Shown here: piece by piece, positions 24,702 to 34,145 of the stretch
Layout: each line of letters begins with the position of its first letter
Position numbering within the stretch: position 1 is the first letter of the stretch
Assembly: GCA_902539195.1 (NCBI GenBank)
Contig: CACBHZ010000008.1
Coordinates: 1 to 37,603, forward strand
Direction: 5' to 3'
Source: an uncultured Pelagibacteraceae bacterium
GTDB lineage: Bacteria; Pseudomonadota; Alphaproteobacteria; Pelagibacterales; Pelagibacteraceae
DNA length: 37,603 nucleotides
Notes under the pieces: model-generated
Seen by the model: the letters and a program-made list of their open reading frames with translations, nothing else
Told to the model about the DNA's origin: nothing
Databases searched by the model: none
Translations under genes and position numbers: made by a program

Positions 24702-24992
24702 TTAAAATATTAGTGGTGCAATATAGAGTTTCATACACATTTCTATGAACCATATCAACAAAAGAAGTACGATAGGAGAAATATCAAAAGCTCCAAGGTT
24801 GGGTAAAAATCTTCTAATTCTAATTAAAATCGGTTCTGTCATTTTATAAGTGAAATCTAATATTAAATATACAAACCGATTGCTTGTATTTATTACATTA
24901 AAAGCGACCAACCAACTTATAACGACATTAGCAATTACAACATATGAATAAAGTTTTAAAATTTGAAGTGCTAAATAAAATATAGCAATCAT
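24702..24992 (-). CDS. yggT: YggT family membrane protein
   Basis: A 96-residue protein with two to three spans. ANVVISWLVAFNVIN and YKMTEPILIRIRRFLPNLGAFDISPIVLLLL are the YggT signature. The function is unsettled; members are linked to osmotic stress and cell division. The start overlaps mscS as ATGA (24989-24992), which fits an osmotic context. Confidence 0.9.
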   Translation of the reverse strand: MIAIFYLALQILKLYSYVVIANVVISWLVAFNVINTSNRFVYLILDFTYKMTEPILIRIRRFLPNLGAFDISPIVLLLLIWFIEMCMKLYIAPLIF

Positions 24993-26074
24993 TTTTTTTC
25001 AACATAAATAGACTGACTTGGAAATGCAAAAGCAGCTCCCTTACCTTCAACAATTTTTTTTATTTCAAGTGCCAAATTTTCTTTTACTTGTAAATAATTA
25101 GTCCAACTATTTGTTTTTGTAAAACATCTAACATACATATCAATCGAGCTATCTGAAAACTTATCAATTCTTACAGCGACTCCTACAGATTGGTCATAAT
25201 CATCACCTTTATTTATGTGATCTTCAATTTCGTCTCTTATTGTTTTCAATTGATCAATTGTAGTGTCATATTGAAGAGTTATTATCCAACTAATGGCCCA
25301 GTTAGTCTTTCTTGTGTTATTAATCACTGCATTTTCTGCAAATTGAAAATTTGGAATAATTGCCAGTGATTTATCAAATTTTCTTATAACAGTTGATCTA
25401 AATCCAATGTTCTCAACAACCCCTTCAATAACTCCCTCAACTTTAATCCAATCTCCAATTCTAAATCTTTTTTCAACTAATACTAAAATTCCAGATATTA
25501 AATTTTTAAATAAGTCCTGTGCGCCTAATGCTACTGCTACTCCAAATAAACCTAATCCTGCAATTATTGGTCCAATTTTGATTCCCCATAACTCAAGAAC
25601 AGCAGCTGCGCCTAAAATAAAAATTAAAATTTTAAGAGACTTTATAATCCAGCCTATTAATTCTTTTGTCAGTACTTTGTCTAATCCACTTAAAATATAT
25701 GATATAGGCTCAATTATCTGATGTATTATCCAAAATATTAAAATTGTTATTAAAGTTCTGTTAACGTTATCAATGAAACCCCTAGTCTCATTATCAAATG
25801 ACATATAGTAACTAGCAAAAAAGACACCAAGAACAATTGGAAGAAACCTAGCAGGACCCTCCATGGATTTTACAAACGTATCATCTAATTTATTGGTTGT
25901 TCTTTTCGAAATTAATTCTAATTTTTTTATTACAATTTTGCTAATTAGACCTCTAAATATTAAAAATAATACAAATATTCCAAGACCTACTATTATCTGA
26001 AAGAAATCTACACCAAGAATTCCCTGCTTCCATACAGATAAAAATAACTCATTTAGTTTATTTAAAACGTCCAT
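24989..26074 (-). CDS. MscS-family mechanosensitive ion channel
   Basis: A 361-residue channel with about five spans. The pore helix region GLGLFGVAVALGAQDLFKNLISGILVLVE and the following beta domain (RFRIGDWIKVEGVIEGVVENIGFRSTVIR, IPNFQFAENAVINNTR) are characteristic of MscS. It opens under membrane tension to release solutes during hypo-osmotic shock. It is longer than E. coli MscS (286) with extra N-terminal spans, as in YnaI-like proteins. It starts 2 bases after hemD and overlaps yggT by 4 bases. Confidence 0.93.
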   Translation of the reverse strand: MDVLNKLNELFLSVWKQGILGVDFFQIIVGLGIFVLFLIFRGLISKIVIKKLELISKRTTNKLDDTFVKSMEGPARFLPIVLGVFFASYYMSFDNETRGFIDNVNRTLITILIFWIIHQIIEPISYILSGLDKVLTKELIGWIIKSLKILIFILGAAAVLELWGIKIGPIIAGLGLFGVAVALGAQDLFKNLISGILVLVEKRFRIGDWIKVEGVIEGVVENIGFRSTVIRKFDKSLAIIPNFQFAENAVINNTRKTNWAISWIITLQYDTTIDQLKTIRDEIEDHINKGDDYDQSVGVAVRIDKFSDSSIDMYVRCFTKTNSWTNYLQVKENLALEIKKIVEGKGAAFAFPSQSIYVEKK

Positions 26075-26076
26075 TT

Positions 26077-26775
26077 TTAAATTTTATATAGCAAAAACTC
26101 TTCTTCACCAGGGTTAAAAAGGAAAATTTTTTTCCATTTTATATCATTCAATGCTGATGATGCTTTTTCGCCCATACACATTAGGTTAGTTTCCATCCAA
26201 ATATTATCTAAATTATATTTTTTTATTAAGGTAAAAAATGTCTTTGCACTATTTTCAGAGTATATGTAAACAATTTCTGGCACAGAAGATTTGATATCTC
26301 TTAAAAAATCGTCACTTAAATTTTCATTGGGTATTGCAGTATAATTTATAATTCTTTTGATGACATAGTTTTCTGAAATTAAGTCTTGATCAAGATTATA
26401 AGAAATAATTTCTCCACTAATGTAGGCCATTGGTCCAATCTTTGGGTCAAAGTTTTGTAAAATTAATTCTTTAAGATTATTTACATTACCTTCAGCGCAG
26501 AAAATATTTTGAAAGCCTAATTCTTTTGCCTTTCTTTCTGTTGCAAGACCAACACAAAAACAAATAATTTTTTTATCTATTTTTGAAATATTTAAATTTT
26601 TTAAAGAATTAGCACTCGTGAAAATGACACCTTTGAATTGGCTAAAATCTATTTCTTGTGTTTCTATTTTTTTTATTTGTAATAAGGGTAAATGAGAAAC
26701 TTTGTGTTTCATCGAAGTAAATTTTAAAATTAATTCTTTGCTATCATCTAATGGTCTGGTTAATAAAATATGCAT
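26077..26775 (-). CDS. hemD: Uroporphyrinogen-III synthase
   Basis: A 232-residue, poorly conserved two-lobed protein. The N-terminus ILLTRPLDDSKELILKF, GVIFTSANSLKN, VGLATERKAKELGF and YIYSENSAKTFF match HemD landmarks. It cyclises hydroxymethylbilane to uroporphyrinogen III in heme synthesis. Position 1 base after hemC makes the call strong despite low motif density. Confidence 0.88.
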   Translation of the reverse strand: MHILLTRPLDDSKELILKFTSMKHKVSHLPLLQIKKIETQEIDFSQFKGVIFTSANSLKNLNISKIDKKIICFCVGLATERKAKELGFQNIFCAEGNVNNLKELILQNFDPKIGPMAYISGEIISYNLDQDLISENYVIKRIINYTAIPNENLSDDFLRDIKSSVPEIVYIYSENSAKTFFTLIKKYNLDNIWMETNLMCMGEKASSALNDIKWKKIFLFNPGEEEFLLYKI

Positions 26776-26776
26776 T

Positions 26777-27688
26777 TTAATTTTTGTAAGAACCTTTTGA
26801 TTTTAATTTAAGCTCTTCTCCCACCATTCTACTAGTAGACTCAATATCATCTTTTTGAAGACTTTTTTTTATGAAGTATCTATTTTTTCCATCGACAGAA
26901 AACAATTCGGTCAATAAGTCTACTTTTTTACCATTTGATTTTGCAAAAACACCAACTGCAGTATCACAATCTCCTTCAAGAACTTTTAAGACCTCTCTTT
27001 CTGCTTTTGCAACAGTTCTTGTTTCTTGATCATTAATGTTTTCAAGTAATTTTTTAATTTCATTATCATCTTCTCTACATTGAATTGCTATAATTCCTTG
27101 GCCTGCACAAGGTATAAGTTCATCAACACTGAATTCTTGTGAAATTTTATGTTGTAAATTTAAAGCATCTACTCCTGCTTTTGAGAGAATTATTGCATCA
27201 TATTCGCCTTTTTCTAACTTTTGAACTCTAGTATCAACATTTCCTCTGATAAGTTTATATTTTAAATTTGGTCTTTTTTTCTTAAGTTGATATTCTCGTC
27301 GATATGATGATGTACCAATAATTGAGTTTGGCTCTAAATCTTCAAATTTTATATTATTTTTACTTATTAAAATTTCATTAGGAGAATTTCTTTTTAAAAA
27401 ATAATTAGTTAAAAGATTTTCAGTTTCATCAGTAGGCATATCTTTGAAGGCATGTACTGCTATATCTATATTTTTATTTAATAAATCTTTTTCAATTTGT
27501 TTTGAAAATAATCCTTTGCCTCCTATTTCAGATAACCTCTCATCTTGCTTTTGATCTCCTGTTGTTGTTATTTTTTTTAATTCAATCTCTTTAGAAAAAT
27601 ATTTTTTTAGTTCTTTTTTCACATTTTCTGCGTAAATCATTGCTAACTTACTTCCACGTGTTCCAATTACAAGATTAGCTCTTTTCAT
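26777..27688 (-). CDS. hemC: Porphobilinogen deaminase (hydroxymethylbilane synthase)
   Basis: A 303-residue enzyme polymerising four porphobilinogens. GTRGSKLAMIYAE, TTTGDQKQDERLSEIGGKGLFSKQIEKDLL, HAFKDMPTD with the catalytic Asp, and IGTSSYRREYQLKKKRP are diagnostic. The cofactor cysteine lies in LEGDCDTAVG, where many homologues have LEGGCQVP(I/V)G. First gene of a five-gene minus-strand operon; divergent from tsaD with 58 bases between. Confidence 0.96.
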   Translation of the reverse strand: MKRANLVIGTRGSKLAMIYAENVKKELKKYFSKEIELKKITTTGDQKQDERLSEIGGKGLFSKQIEKDLLNKNIDIAVHAFKDMPTDETENLLTNYFLKRNSPNEILISKNNIKFEDLEPNSIIGTSSYRREYQLKKKRPNLKYKLIRGNVDTRVQKLEKGEYDAIILSKAGVDALNLQHKISQEFSVDELIPCAGQGIIAIQCREDDNEIKKLLENINDQETRTVAKAEREVLKVLEGDCDTAVGVFAKSNGKKVDLLTELFSVDGKNRYFIKKSLQKDDIESTSRMVGEELKLKSKGSYKN

Positions 27689-27746
27689 AAAAGTTATTTT
27701 TATTACATTCTTATAGATTAATTGTATTAATTATAAAAAATAATTT

Positions 27747-28817
27747 ATGAATAAAAGACCAATAATATTAGGAATTGAGACAAGTTGCGATGAAACAGCG
27801 GTTTCAATTATTCAAGATCACGAAAGTGGTATACCAAAAATTTTATCAAATATAGTTTCCAGTCAATTTGACATTCATAAAGAATTTGGGGGAGTTGTTC
27901 CAGAATTAGCTGCAAGGTCACATATTGAAAAAATTAATTTAATTGCAAAAAAAGCTTTGGATGAAAGTGGTGTAACTCTTGATAAAATATCTGCTGTTGC
28001 CACAACATCTGGACCTGGTTTAATAATTTGTCTTAGTGTTGGTTTAAATTTTGCAAAATCACTCGCATCGTCCTTAAGGGTTCCATTTATTGGAGTTAAT
28101 CATCTAGAGGGTCATGCTTTAAGTCCAAGACTTCAAACTAGTATTAATTATCCTTATTTACTTCTGTTGATTTCGGGTGGACACAGTCAATTTTTAAGTG
28201 TGAATGGATTAGGTAGTTACACAAGATTAGGAACTACTATTGATGATGCTTTAGGAGAAGCATTTGACAAAACTGCAAAACTTTTAGGAATAGAATTTCC
28301 AGGTGGTCCAAAGTTAGAAAAATTTGCAGAAAAGGGTGATCCAAATAAATATAAATTACCCAAACCAATAATTAATAAAGGTGGATGCAATTTATCTTTT
28401 GCAGGACTTAAAACTGCGATACTAAGAATAACAAAATATATAAATTCAGAACAAGAAAAATATGATTTAGCAGCGTCTTTTCAAAAAACTATCGAAGAAA
28501 TATTGTATATTAAATCTAGAATTGCTTTTAAGGAATTTTTAAAAAACTCATTTAAAGAAAAATCTTTTATCGTTGCGGGAGGAGTTGCAGCAAACAAAGG
28601 TATACGAAAAAAACTAATCGAAGTAAGCAATGAGAATGGCTTTAAAGCAATTTTTCCAGATATTAAACTATGTGGAGACAACGCAGCAATGATCGCATTG
28701 GTAGGTCTAGAAAAATATAAAATAAAGAAATTTGATAATATGGATTTAGAAGCTAGTCCAAGATTAGCTTTGGATGCAAGTGCTAAATTTTTAAAAGGAG
28801 CTGGCGTAGTTTTGTAA
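27747..28817 (+). CDS. tsaD: tRNA N6-threonylcarbamoyladenosine transferase
   Basis: A 356-residue ASKHA-fold enzyme that, with TsaB/C/E, makes t6A37 in ANN-decoding tRNAs. ILGIETSCDETAVSII, GGVVPELAARSH and the metal-binding HLEGH (H119, H123) are visible, as are LLISGGHSQFL, TIDDALGEAFDKTAKLLG and CGDNAAMIA. Its stop overlaps the next start as TAATG (28815-28819). Confidence 0.97.
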   Translation: MNKRPIILGIETSCDETAVSIIQDHESGIPKILSNIVSSQFDIHKEFGGVVPELAARSHIEKINLIAKKALDESGVTLDKISAVATTSGPGLIICLSVGLNFAKSLASSLRVPFIGVNHLEGHALSPRLQTSINYPYLLLLISGGHSQFLSVNGLGSYTRLGTTIDDALGEAFDKTAKLLGIEFPGGPKLEKFAEKGDPNKYKLPKPIINKGGCNLSFAGLKTAILRITKYINSEQEKYDLAASFQKTIEEILYIKSRIAFKEFLKNSFKEKSFIVAGGVAANKGIRKKLIEVSNENGFKAIFPDIKLCGDNAAMIALVGLEKYKIKKFDNMDLEASPRLALDASAKFLKGAGVVL

Positions 28818-29230
28818 TGAATTATTGGTTGTTAAAATCAGAGCCAAATGTTTGGTCGATAGAACAACAATTAAAGGTTGGTGCAAAAGGTACCGACTGG
28901 GATGGTGTAAGAAATTATCAAGCAGCTAATAATTTAAAAAAAATGAAGAAGGGTGATCTATGTTTTTTTTATCATTCAAATATTGGTAAAGAAATCGTTG
29001 GAATTGTTGAGGTAATTAAAACAGCATTTATCGACCCAACAGATAAAGAGAAGCGATTTGTAGCAGTAAAAGTTAAGTATAAAAGTAAACTAAAAACACC
29101 AGTTTCTCTTGAAAATATTAAAAAAAATAAAGATTTAAAAGATATTGCACTAATAAAACAAAGCAGACTGTCTGTAATGCCAATCGACACTAAATGCTGG
29201 AAAATTATTTTGAAGATGAGTAGTATCTGA
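28817..29230 (+). CDS. EVE domain-containing protein
   Basis: A 137-residue protein of the ASCH-PUA-like EVE family. MNYWLLKSEPNVWSIEQ, TDWDGVRNYQAANNLKKMKKGD and CFFYHSN with IVGIVEV are signatures. EVE domains are thought to read modified bases in RNA or DNA. The family is commonly seen near tsaD in Alphaproteobacteria by my recollection. One-base coupling to tsaD; ends 14 bases before acs. Confidence 0.92.
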   Translation: MNYWLLKSEPNVWSIEQQLKVGAKGTDWDGVRNYQAANNLKKMKKGDLCFFYHSNIGKEIVGIVEVIKTAFIDPTDKEKRFVAVKVKYKSKLKTPVSLENIKKNKDLKDIALIKQSRLSVMPIDTKCWKIILKMSSI

Positions 29231-29244
29231 AAAATTTATAATCG

Positions 29245-31266
29245 ATGCCAAAAAAAAAAGTTAAAAAAAGAAAAAAAAAAATAATCACTAAAAGAAAAAC
29301 TAAGGCAAAGTCTTTAGCTCCAAAGCAAGAAAAAGAACTTATATATAGAACAAAGAAAGACTGGATTAGCAAAGCCTTAGTAAATAAATCTCAGTACGAA
29401 AAAAAATATAAATCTTCAATAAAAGATAATGATGGCTTCTGGAAAAAAGAAGGAAAGAGAATTAATTGGATAAAACCGTATACAAAAATTAAAGATGTTA
29501 AATATAGTAAATCAGATGTTAAGATAAAATGGTTTTACGACGGTACTCTTAATGCATCGGCAAATTGTATTGATAGACATTTAAAAAAAAATAAAGACAA
29601 AACTGCAATTATATGGGTTGGAGATGATCCAAAAGTTCAAAAGAAAATTTCCTACAAAGAATTACACAAAGAAGTTTCTAAAGCCGCAAATGGTCTTAAA
29701 GAATTAGGGGTTAAGAAAGGTGATAGAGTAACAATCTATTTAACTATGATACCAGAACTTGCATATACTATGTTAGCATGTGCGAGGATAGGGGCGGTGC
29801 ATTCAATAATCTTTGGAGGATTTTCTCCAGATAGTATTTCTGGAAGAATAAACGATTGCGATTCTGATTATCTAATTACAGCTGATGAAGGTGTAAGAGG
29901 TGGAAAAATAATCCCTTTAAAATCAATAGCTGATGAGGCTTTAGTAAATTGCCCAAACGTAAAAAAATGTGTTGTTGTAAAAAGAACAGGCAATAGAATA
30001 AATTGGGATGAACGTAGAGATGTTTGGTACCACGAGTTAACAAAAAAAGTTTCAAATAAATGTGAACCAGAAGAAATGAATGCAGAAGATCCCTTATTTA
30101 TTTTATATACTTCAGGATCAACAGGTAAACCAAAAGGTGTAATGCATACAACTGGAGGGTATATGGTTTACGCATCAATGACTCATCAGTATATATTCAA
30201 TTATAAACCTAAAGATATTTATTGGTGTACAGCTGACATTGGTTGGGTAACTGGTCATAGCTATATTATTTATGGACCATTATCAAATGGAGCAACAACA
30301 ATAATGTTTGAGGGAATTCCAACTTATCCTGATAGTTCAAGATGGTGGCAGATCGTTGATAAATATAAAGTAAATATTTTTTATACAGCACCAACAGCAA
30401 TAAGAGCTTTAATGAGAGAAGGTGATAAGCCTGTAAAAAAAACATCAAGAAAATCACTGAAATTATTAGGAACCGTGGGCGAACCAATCAATCCAGAAGC
30501 TTGGGAATGGTATTATAAAACTGTTGGAGATTCGAACTGCCCAATTGTTGATACTTGGTGGCAAACGGAAACGGGTGGAATATTAATCAGTCCTCAAACA
30601 GGTGCTATAAATTTAAAACCAGGTTCAGCAACAAAACCATTTTATGGAATTAAACCTGTAATAGTTAGTAAAGATGGAAAAGTTTTAAAAGGAGAAGCTG
30701 AAGGTCGATTATGTATTGCACAATCTTGGCCTGGTCAAATGCGGACGGTTTACGGAGATCATCAAAGGTTTATTGATACTTATTTTTCTCAATTTGATGG
30801 AAAATATTTTACAGGAGATGGATGTAGAAGAGATAAAGATGGATACTATTGGATAACAGGAAGAGTAGACGATGTGATAATAGTATCAGGACATAATCTT
30901 GGAACTGCAGAGATAGAAAGTGCTTTCGTTGCTCATCCAAAAGTTGCTGAGGCTGCTGTTGTTGGATATCCTCATGATATTAAAGGTAATGGCTTGTATT
31001 GTTATGTAACATTAAATGTGGGAGAAAAATCGACTTTAGATTTAGAGAGAGATTTAAAGCTTTGGGTTAGAAAACAAATTGGTCCAATAGCTACACCAGA
31101 TCTAATTCAATTTTCGCCTGGACTTCCTAAAACTAGATCGGGTAAGATTATGAGAAGAATACTTAGAAAAATAGCAGCTAATGAACATGATCAATTAGGT
31201 GATACAACAACTTTGGCAGATCCAAGTGTTGTAAAAAGTTTGGTTGAAAATAGAAAAAATACCTAA
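29245..31266 (+). CDS. acs: Acetyl-CoA synthetase with Lys-rich N-terminal tail
   Basis: A 673-residue AMP-forming ligase making acetyl-CoA from acetate, ATP and CoA. The ATP loop [41 protein letters not shown] and the catalytic, acetylatable K634 in TRSGKIMRR are diagnostic. The core begins about residue 38 ([18 protein letters not shown]). Before it, 14 of the first 22 residues are Lys or Arg, encoded by A runs of 10, 7 and 11 bases (29250-29281). No internal start near the core is apparent, so the tail seems real. The stop overlaps the convergent unknown gene by 4 bases. Confidence 0.97.
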   Translation: MPKKKVKKRKKKIITKRKTKAKSLAPKQEKELIYRTKKDWISKALVNKSQYEKKYKSSIKDNDGFWKKEGKRINWIKPYTKIKDVKYSKSDVKIKWFYDGTLNASANCIDRHLKKNKDKTAIIWVGDDPKVQKKISYKELHKEVSKAANGLKELGVKKGDRVTIYLTMIPELAYTMLACARIGAVHSIIFGGFSPDSISGRINDCDSDYLITADEGVRGGKIIPLKSIADEALVNCPNVKKCVVVKRTGNRINWDERRDVWYHELTKKVSNKCEPEEMNAEDPLFILYTSGSTGKPKGVMHTTGGYMVYASMTHQYIFNYKPKDIYWCTADIGWVTGHSYIIYGPLSNGATTIMFEGIPTYPDSSRWWQIVDKYKVNIFYTAPTAIRALMREGDKPVKKTSRKSLKLLGTVGEPINPEAWEWYYKTVGDSNCPIVDTWWQTETGGILISPQTGAINLKPGSATKPFYGIKPVIVSKDGKVLKGEAEGRLCIAQSWPGQMRTVYGDHQRFIDTYFSQFDGKYFTGDGCRRDKDGYYWITGRVDDVIIVSGHNLGTAEIESAFVAHPKVAEAAVVGYPHDIKGNGLYCYVTLNVGEKSTLDLERDLKLWVRKQIGPIATPDLIQFSPGLPKTRSGKIMRRILRKIAANEHDQLGDTTTLADPSVVKSLVENRKNT

Positions 31267-31892
31267 AAATTTATTAATTCTATAAATTCCTTTTTAACAT
31301 TATCCCATTTCAGGATCATAGAATTTAAAACTATTTTTTTGTCTAAAGATTTTAACTCTTCAGCTATTGGAGACCATTCATATAAAGATAAAGCACTAGT
31401 ATTAAATGGTAATGACTCATGGTACTCATTCCAATTAATGTTTTGATATCTCTCAAGAAATTTTTTTTTTGCATTTTCATATATTTCATTTGGCATTTTA
31501 TTTTTTTGAAGTTCATTATCCAAAATCTGAAAATATATTTCATTTGCTTTTTCAGTATCATGTTGATTTCTAATATTATTTAAAAAAGAAATCGCATAAA
31601 ATGTAAGATCTTGTAATGCAACTGAGTAGATGTTCCATTTAGCTTTGTTAATAGATCCTAAAAATATCTCATCTTCAAACATCAATACATATTTTGCTCC
31701 CATTCTTGTTTTAAGATATCCATATAGAGTAACTTGGCTTACCCATGCAGATTTTTTTTGAATGAATTCTTTTAAATCAGAATAATTTTCGATTTTTTTT
31801 GTTTTTTTAAAATATTTTAAGAATGGAATGAAATATTCCTTTAAATACTCAAATTTCAAATCTTTGAGCTTTAATTTGTATTTAATGCCCAT
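31263..31892 (-). CDS. Hypothetical protein, 209 aa
   Basis: Not recognised with confidence. A soluble, Lys- and aromatic-rich protein without signal peptide or membrane span. The central block [39 protein letters not shown] looks strongly constrained and resembles uncharacterised alphaproteobacterial proteins I have seen (given here as its composition, not as a match). The C-terminus has [33 protein letters not shown]. It is divergent from the symporter genes with 111 bases between the starts and convergent with acs (4-base overlap), so it may relate to acetate or carboxylate use; that is only context. Confidence 0.75.
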   Translation of the reverse strand: MGIKYKLKLKDLKFEYLKEYFIPFLKYFKKTKKIENYSDLKEFIQKKSAWVSQVTLYGYLKTRMGAKYVLMFEDEIFLGSINKAKWNIYSVALQDLTFYAISFLNNIRNQHDTEKANEIYFQILDNELQKNKMPNEIYENAKKKFLERYQNINWNEYHESLPFNTSALSLYEWSPIAEELKSLDKKIVLNSMILKWDNVKKEFIELINF

Positions 31893-31987
31893 TTAGAACC
31901 GATATTACTACTTTTACTATAAATATATGCCATTTTTTACCCTTTAATTATCACATTAAATGAGTATGAATTATATCTTTAACCTAT

Positions 31988-31994
31988 AGGGAGG
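31988..31994 (+). promoter_or_regulatory. Strong Shine-Dalgarno for the symporter operon
   Basis: AGGGAGG ends 9 bases before ATG 32004. Most genes in this window have weak or no visible Shine-Dalgarno, so this near-consensus site suggests high translation of the DUF4212/symporter pair and fixes its start. Confidence 0.85.
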
Positions 31995-32003
31995 ATTAAA
32001 ATA

Positions 32004-32261
32004 ATGTCAAACAAAGAAAAGCACTGGGAAAAAACCAAAGGATTAATGATAATTACATTAATTATTTGGTTTGTTTTCGGTTATCTGATCTTCATGTTTG
32101 GTTCTGACCTAAACACTTCAAGTTTTATGGGATATCCATTAGCGTATTACATGTGTGCGCAAGGTTCCATCATTGCATTTGTAGTCCTAATTTTTTGGTT
32201 TGCAAATAGACAGGAAAAAATCGATGAAGAGTTTGGTTTTACCGAAAAGGAGGATGATTAA
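32004..32261 (+). CDS. DUF4212 small membrane subunit of Na+/solute symporter
   Basis: An 85-residue protein with two spans (about 14-34 and 46-68). WEKTKGLMIITLIIWFVFGY, LAYYMCAQGSIIAFVVLIFWFANRQE and a charged tail match DUF4212, the small partner of the VC_2705-type sodium:solute symporters. Its stop and the next start overlap as TAATG (32259-32263). It is needed with the large subunit for carboxylate uptake in studied systems, by my memory of the family. Confidence 0.92.
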   Translation: MSNKEKHWEKTKGLMIITLIIWFVFGYLIFMFGSDLNTSSFMGYPLAYYMCAQGSIIAFVVLIFWFANRQEKIDEEFGFTEKEDD

Positions 32262-34099
32262 TGTTTAAAGGCAATTTTATTGACAACCTACCAAAAATTT
32301 ACGGAACATATACTGGGGGCTTCTTTATATTCATCATTTTGATGGCAATAGCAGAGCAAGCAGGTATGACCGCAAAAACGATTGGTATTTTGTTTGTCGC
32401 CTTTACAGTTTGTATATATGCCATAATTGGATATCTATCTAGAACTGTACAGGTCGACGCTTATTATGTTGCTGGAAGACAGGTACCAACAGTATTTAAC
32501 GGAATGGCAACTGCAGCTGACTGGATGTCAGGTGCTTCATTCGTTGCAATGGCTGGTGGTATTTACTTTGGTGGTTATACTTATATGGCTTTCTTAGTCG
32601 GATGGACTGGGGGATACGTTTTAGTATCATCACTTTTAGCACCATACTTAAGAAAATTTGGATGTTATACTGTGCCAGATTTCATTGGAACAAGATATGG
32701 CGGAAACTTCGCAAGGTTCTGTGCCGTAGTTGTTTTAACATTGGCATCTTTCACTTATGTAACAGCTCAAATTAACGCAACAGGAACAATAGCATCAAGA
32801 GCACTAAGTATTCCATTTGAATTAGGAGTTTGGGTTGGACTAGTAAGTATTTTACTTTGTTCAATGCTAGGCGGAATGAGAGCGGTAACTTGGACACAGG
32901 TTGCTCAATACATAGTATTGATTATTGCTTATCTAATTCCAGTATTCTGGATTAGTAACAAATCAGGATTTGGTTTCTTTCCACACTTTATGTTAGGTGA
33001 GGAAGTAGCTAGATTAGGTGCACTTGAATCGCAATTTGGATTAGTTAAAAATGCTGCTGCAGATATTAAAGCTGCAGGTGTACCAGGTGGTCTAAAATCT
33101 ATCGCTGTGTCACACGCAGGTGTGCCAGAAGGTGGAATGGCTGCATGGAAATTTATTTCATTAGCACTATGTATGATGGTAGGAACAGCTTCTTTACCGC
33201 ACATTTTAATGAGATACTTCACTACTCCAAGTGTTAAAGCTGCAAGAAAATCAGTGGCATGGTCACTATTCTTTATTGCATTGCTTTATACTTCAGCGCC
33301 AATGCTTGCAACATTATCCAAGATCTCACTAATAGATCCAAACTTACCAACAGGTATTATTGGAAAACCAATTGCTGAAATTATGCAAATTGAGTGGGTA
33401 AATGCTTGGATTAATGTAAAACAAGCCTTCATAGCAGACTTTAACGGAGATGGTATTCTTCAGTTAAATGAATGGTTTATGAGAGGTGACGTAGTTGTAC
33501 TAGCAACTCCTGAAGTTGCTGGATTACCATACGTAATCTCTGGACTAGTTGCTGCAGGAGGAATGGCTGCTGCGATGTCAACTGCTGATGGTCTAATTCT
33601 TGCTATAGCAAACGCTTTATCACATGATATTTATTACAAAATCATTGATCCAAAAGCGGATGTAAGAAAAAGATTGTTAGTTGCTAGAGCACTTCTAATC
33701 GTTATTGGTGCCGCTGGGGCATACATTGCATCGATGAGGATCACTAGTATTCTTGGTGCAGTTGCTTGGGCATTTGACTTTGCAATGTCAGGATTGTTCT
33801 TCCCATTAATACTTGGTGTATGGTGGAAGAGAGCAACAAGACAAGGCGCAATAGCAGGTATGATAGCAGGTCTTGCATCTGGAACAGCTTATCTAATTTA
33901 TGTGTATCCTAAGTTTATGGGTAATGCACCTTGGTTAGGTATTGACCATTTACGTTTTGGTATAATCGGAGCGTCGGTCTGTTTAGTTGTAATGGTTGTA
34001 GTAAGTTTAATGACTGAAGAACCAGATAAAGCTACACAGCAAATGGTAGACGAAGTTCGTATACCATCAGGTAAGACAATACTTGGTAAGCAACACTAA
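32261..34099 (+). CDS. Sodium:solute symporter, VC_2705/ActP-like, with EF-hand-type loop
   Basis: A 612-residue SSS-family transporter with about 13 spans. AYYVAGRQVPTVFNGMATAADWMSGASF and VPDFIGTRYGG are family hallmarks, followed by a late core segment LVAAGGMAAAMSTADGLILAIANALSHDIYY. Between spans, residues 393-404 read DFNGDGILQLNE, a complete 12-residue EF-hand calcium loop pattern. The likely substrate is acetate or another short carboxylate, supported by the acs gene 1 kb upstream. It is followed by a strong intrinsic terminator. Confidence 0.92.
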   Translation: MFKGNFIDNLPKIYGTYTGGFFIFIILMAIAEQAGMTAKTIGILFVAFTVCIYAIIGYLSRTVQVDAYYVAGRQVPTVFNGMATAADWMSGASFVAMAGGIYFGGYTYMAFLVGWTGGYVLVSSLLAPYLRKFGCYTVPDFIGTRYGGNFARFCAVVVLTLASFTYVTAQINATGTIASRALSIPFELGVWVGLVSILLCSMLGGMRAVTWTQVAQYIVLIIAYLIPVFWISNKSGFGFFPHFMLGEEVARLGALESQFGLVKNAAADIKAAGVPGGLKSIAVSHAGVPEGGMAAWKFISLALCMMVGTASLPHILMRYFTTPSVKAARKSVAWSLFFIALLYTSAPMLATLSKISLIDPNLPTGIIGKPIAEIMQIEWVNAWINVKQAFIADFNGDGILQLNEWFMRGDVVVLATPEVAGLPYVISGLVAAGGMAAAMSTADGLILAIANALSHDIYYKIIDPKADVRKRLLVARALLIVIGAAGAYIASMRITSILGAVAWAFDFAMSGLFFPLILGVWWKRATRQGAIAGMIAGLASGTAYLIYVYPKFMGNAPWLGIDHLRFGIIGASVCLVVMVVVSLMTEEPDKATQQMVDEVRIPSGKTILGKQH

Positions 34100-34111
34100 A
34101 TTAAACTTTTT

Positions 34112-34138
34112 GGGGGCGATATTCGCCCCCTTTTTTTT
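34112..34138 (+). terminator. Rho-independent terminator after the symporter
   Basis: An 8-bp perfect stem, GGGGGCGA (34112-34119) with TCGCCCCC (34123-34130), a 3-base loop and eight T's (34131-34138). It begins 12 bases after the symporter stop. It is the only clear GC-rich intrinsic terminator I see in the window. Confidence 0.95.
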
Positions 34139-34145
34139 CAAATAA

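Noticed and set aside
29250-29281. A tracts in acs as a frameshift or pseudogene
   Set aside because: The frame continues through a full-length, motif-complete Acs.
31893-32003. Possible promoter or riboswitch upstream of the symporter genes
   Set aside because: Only the Shine-Dalgarno is convincing; I found no stable stems or consensus promoter boxes.
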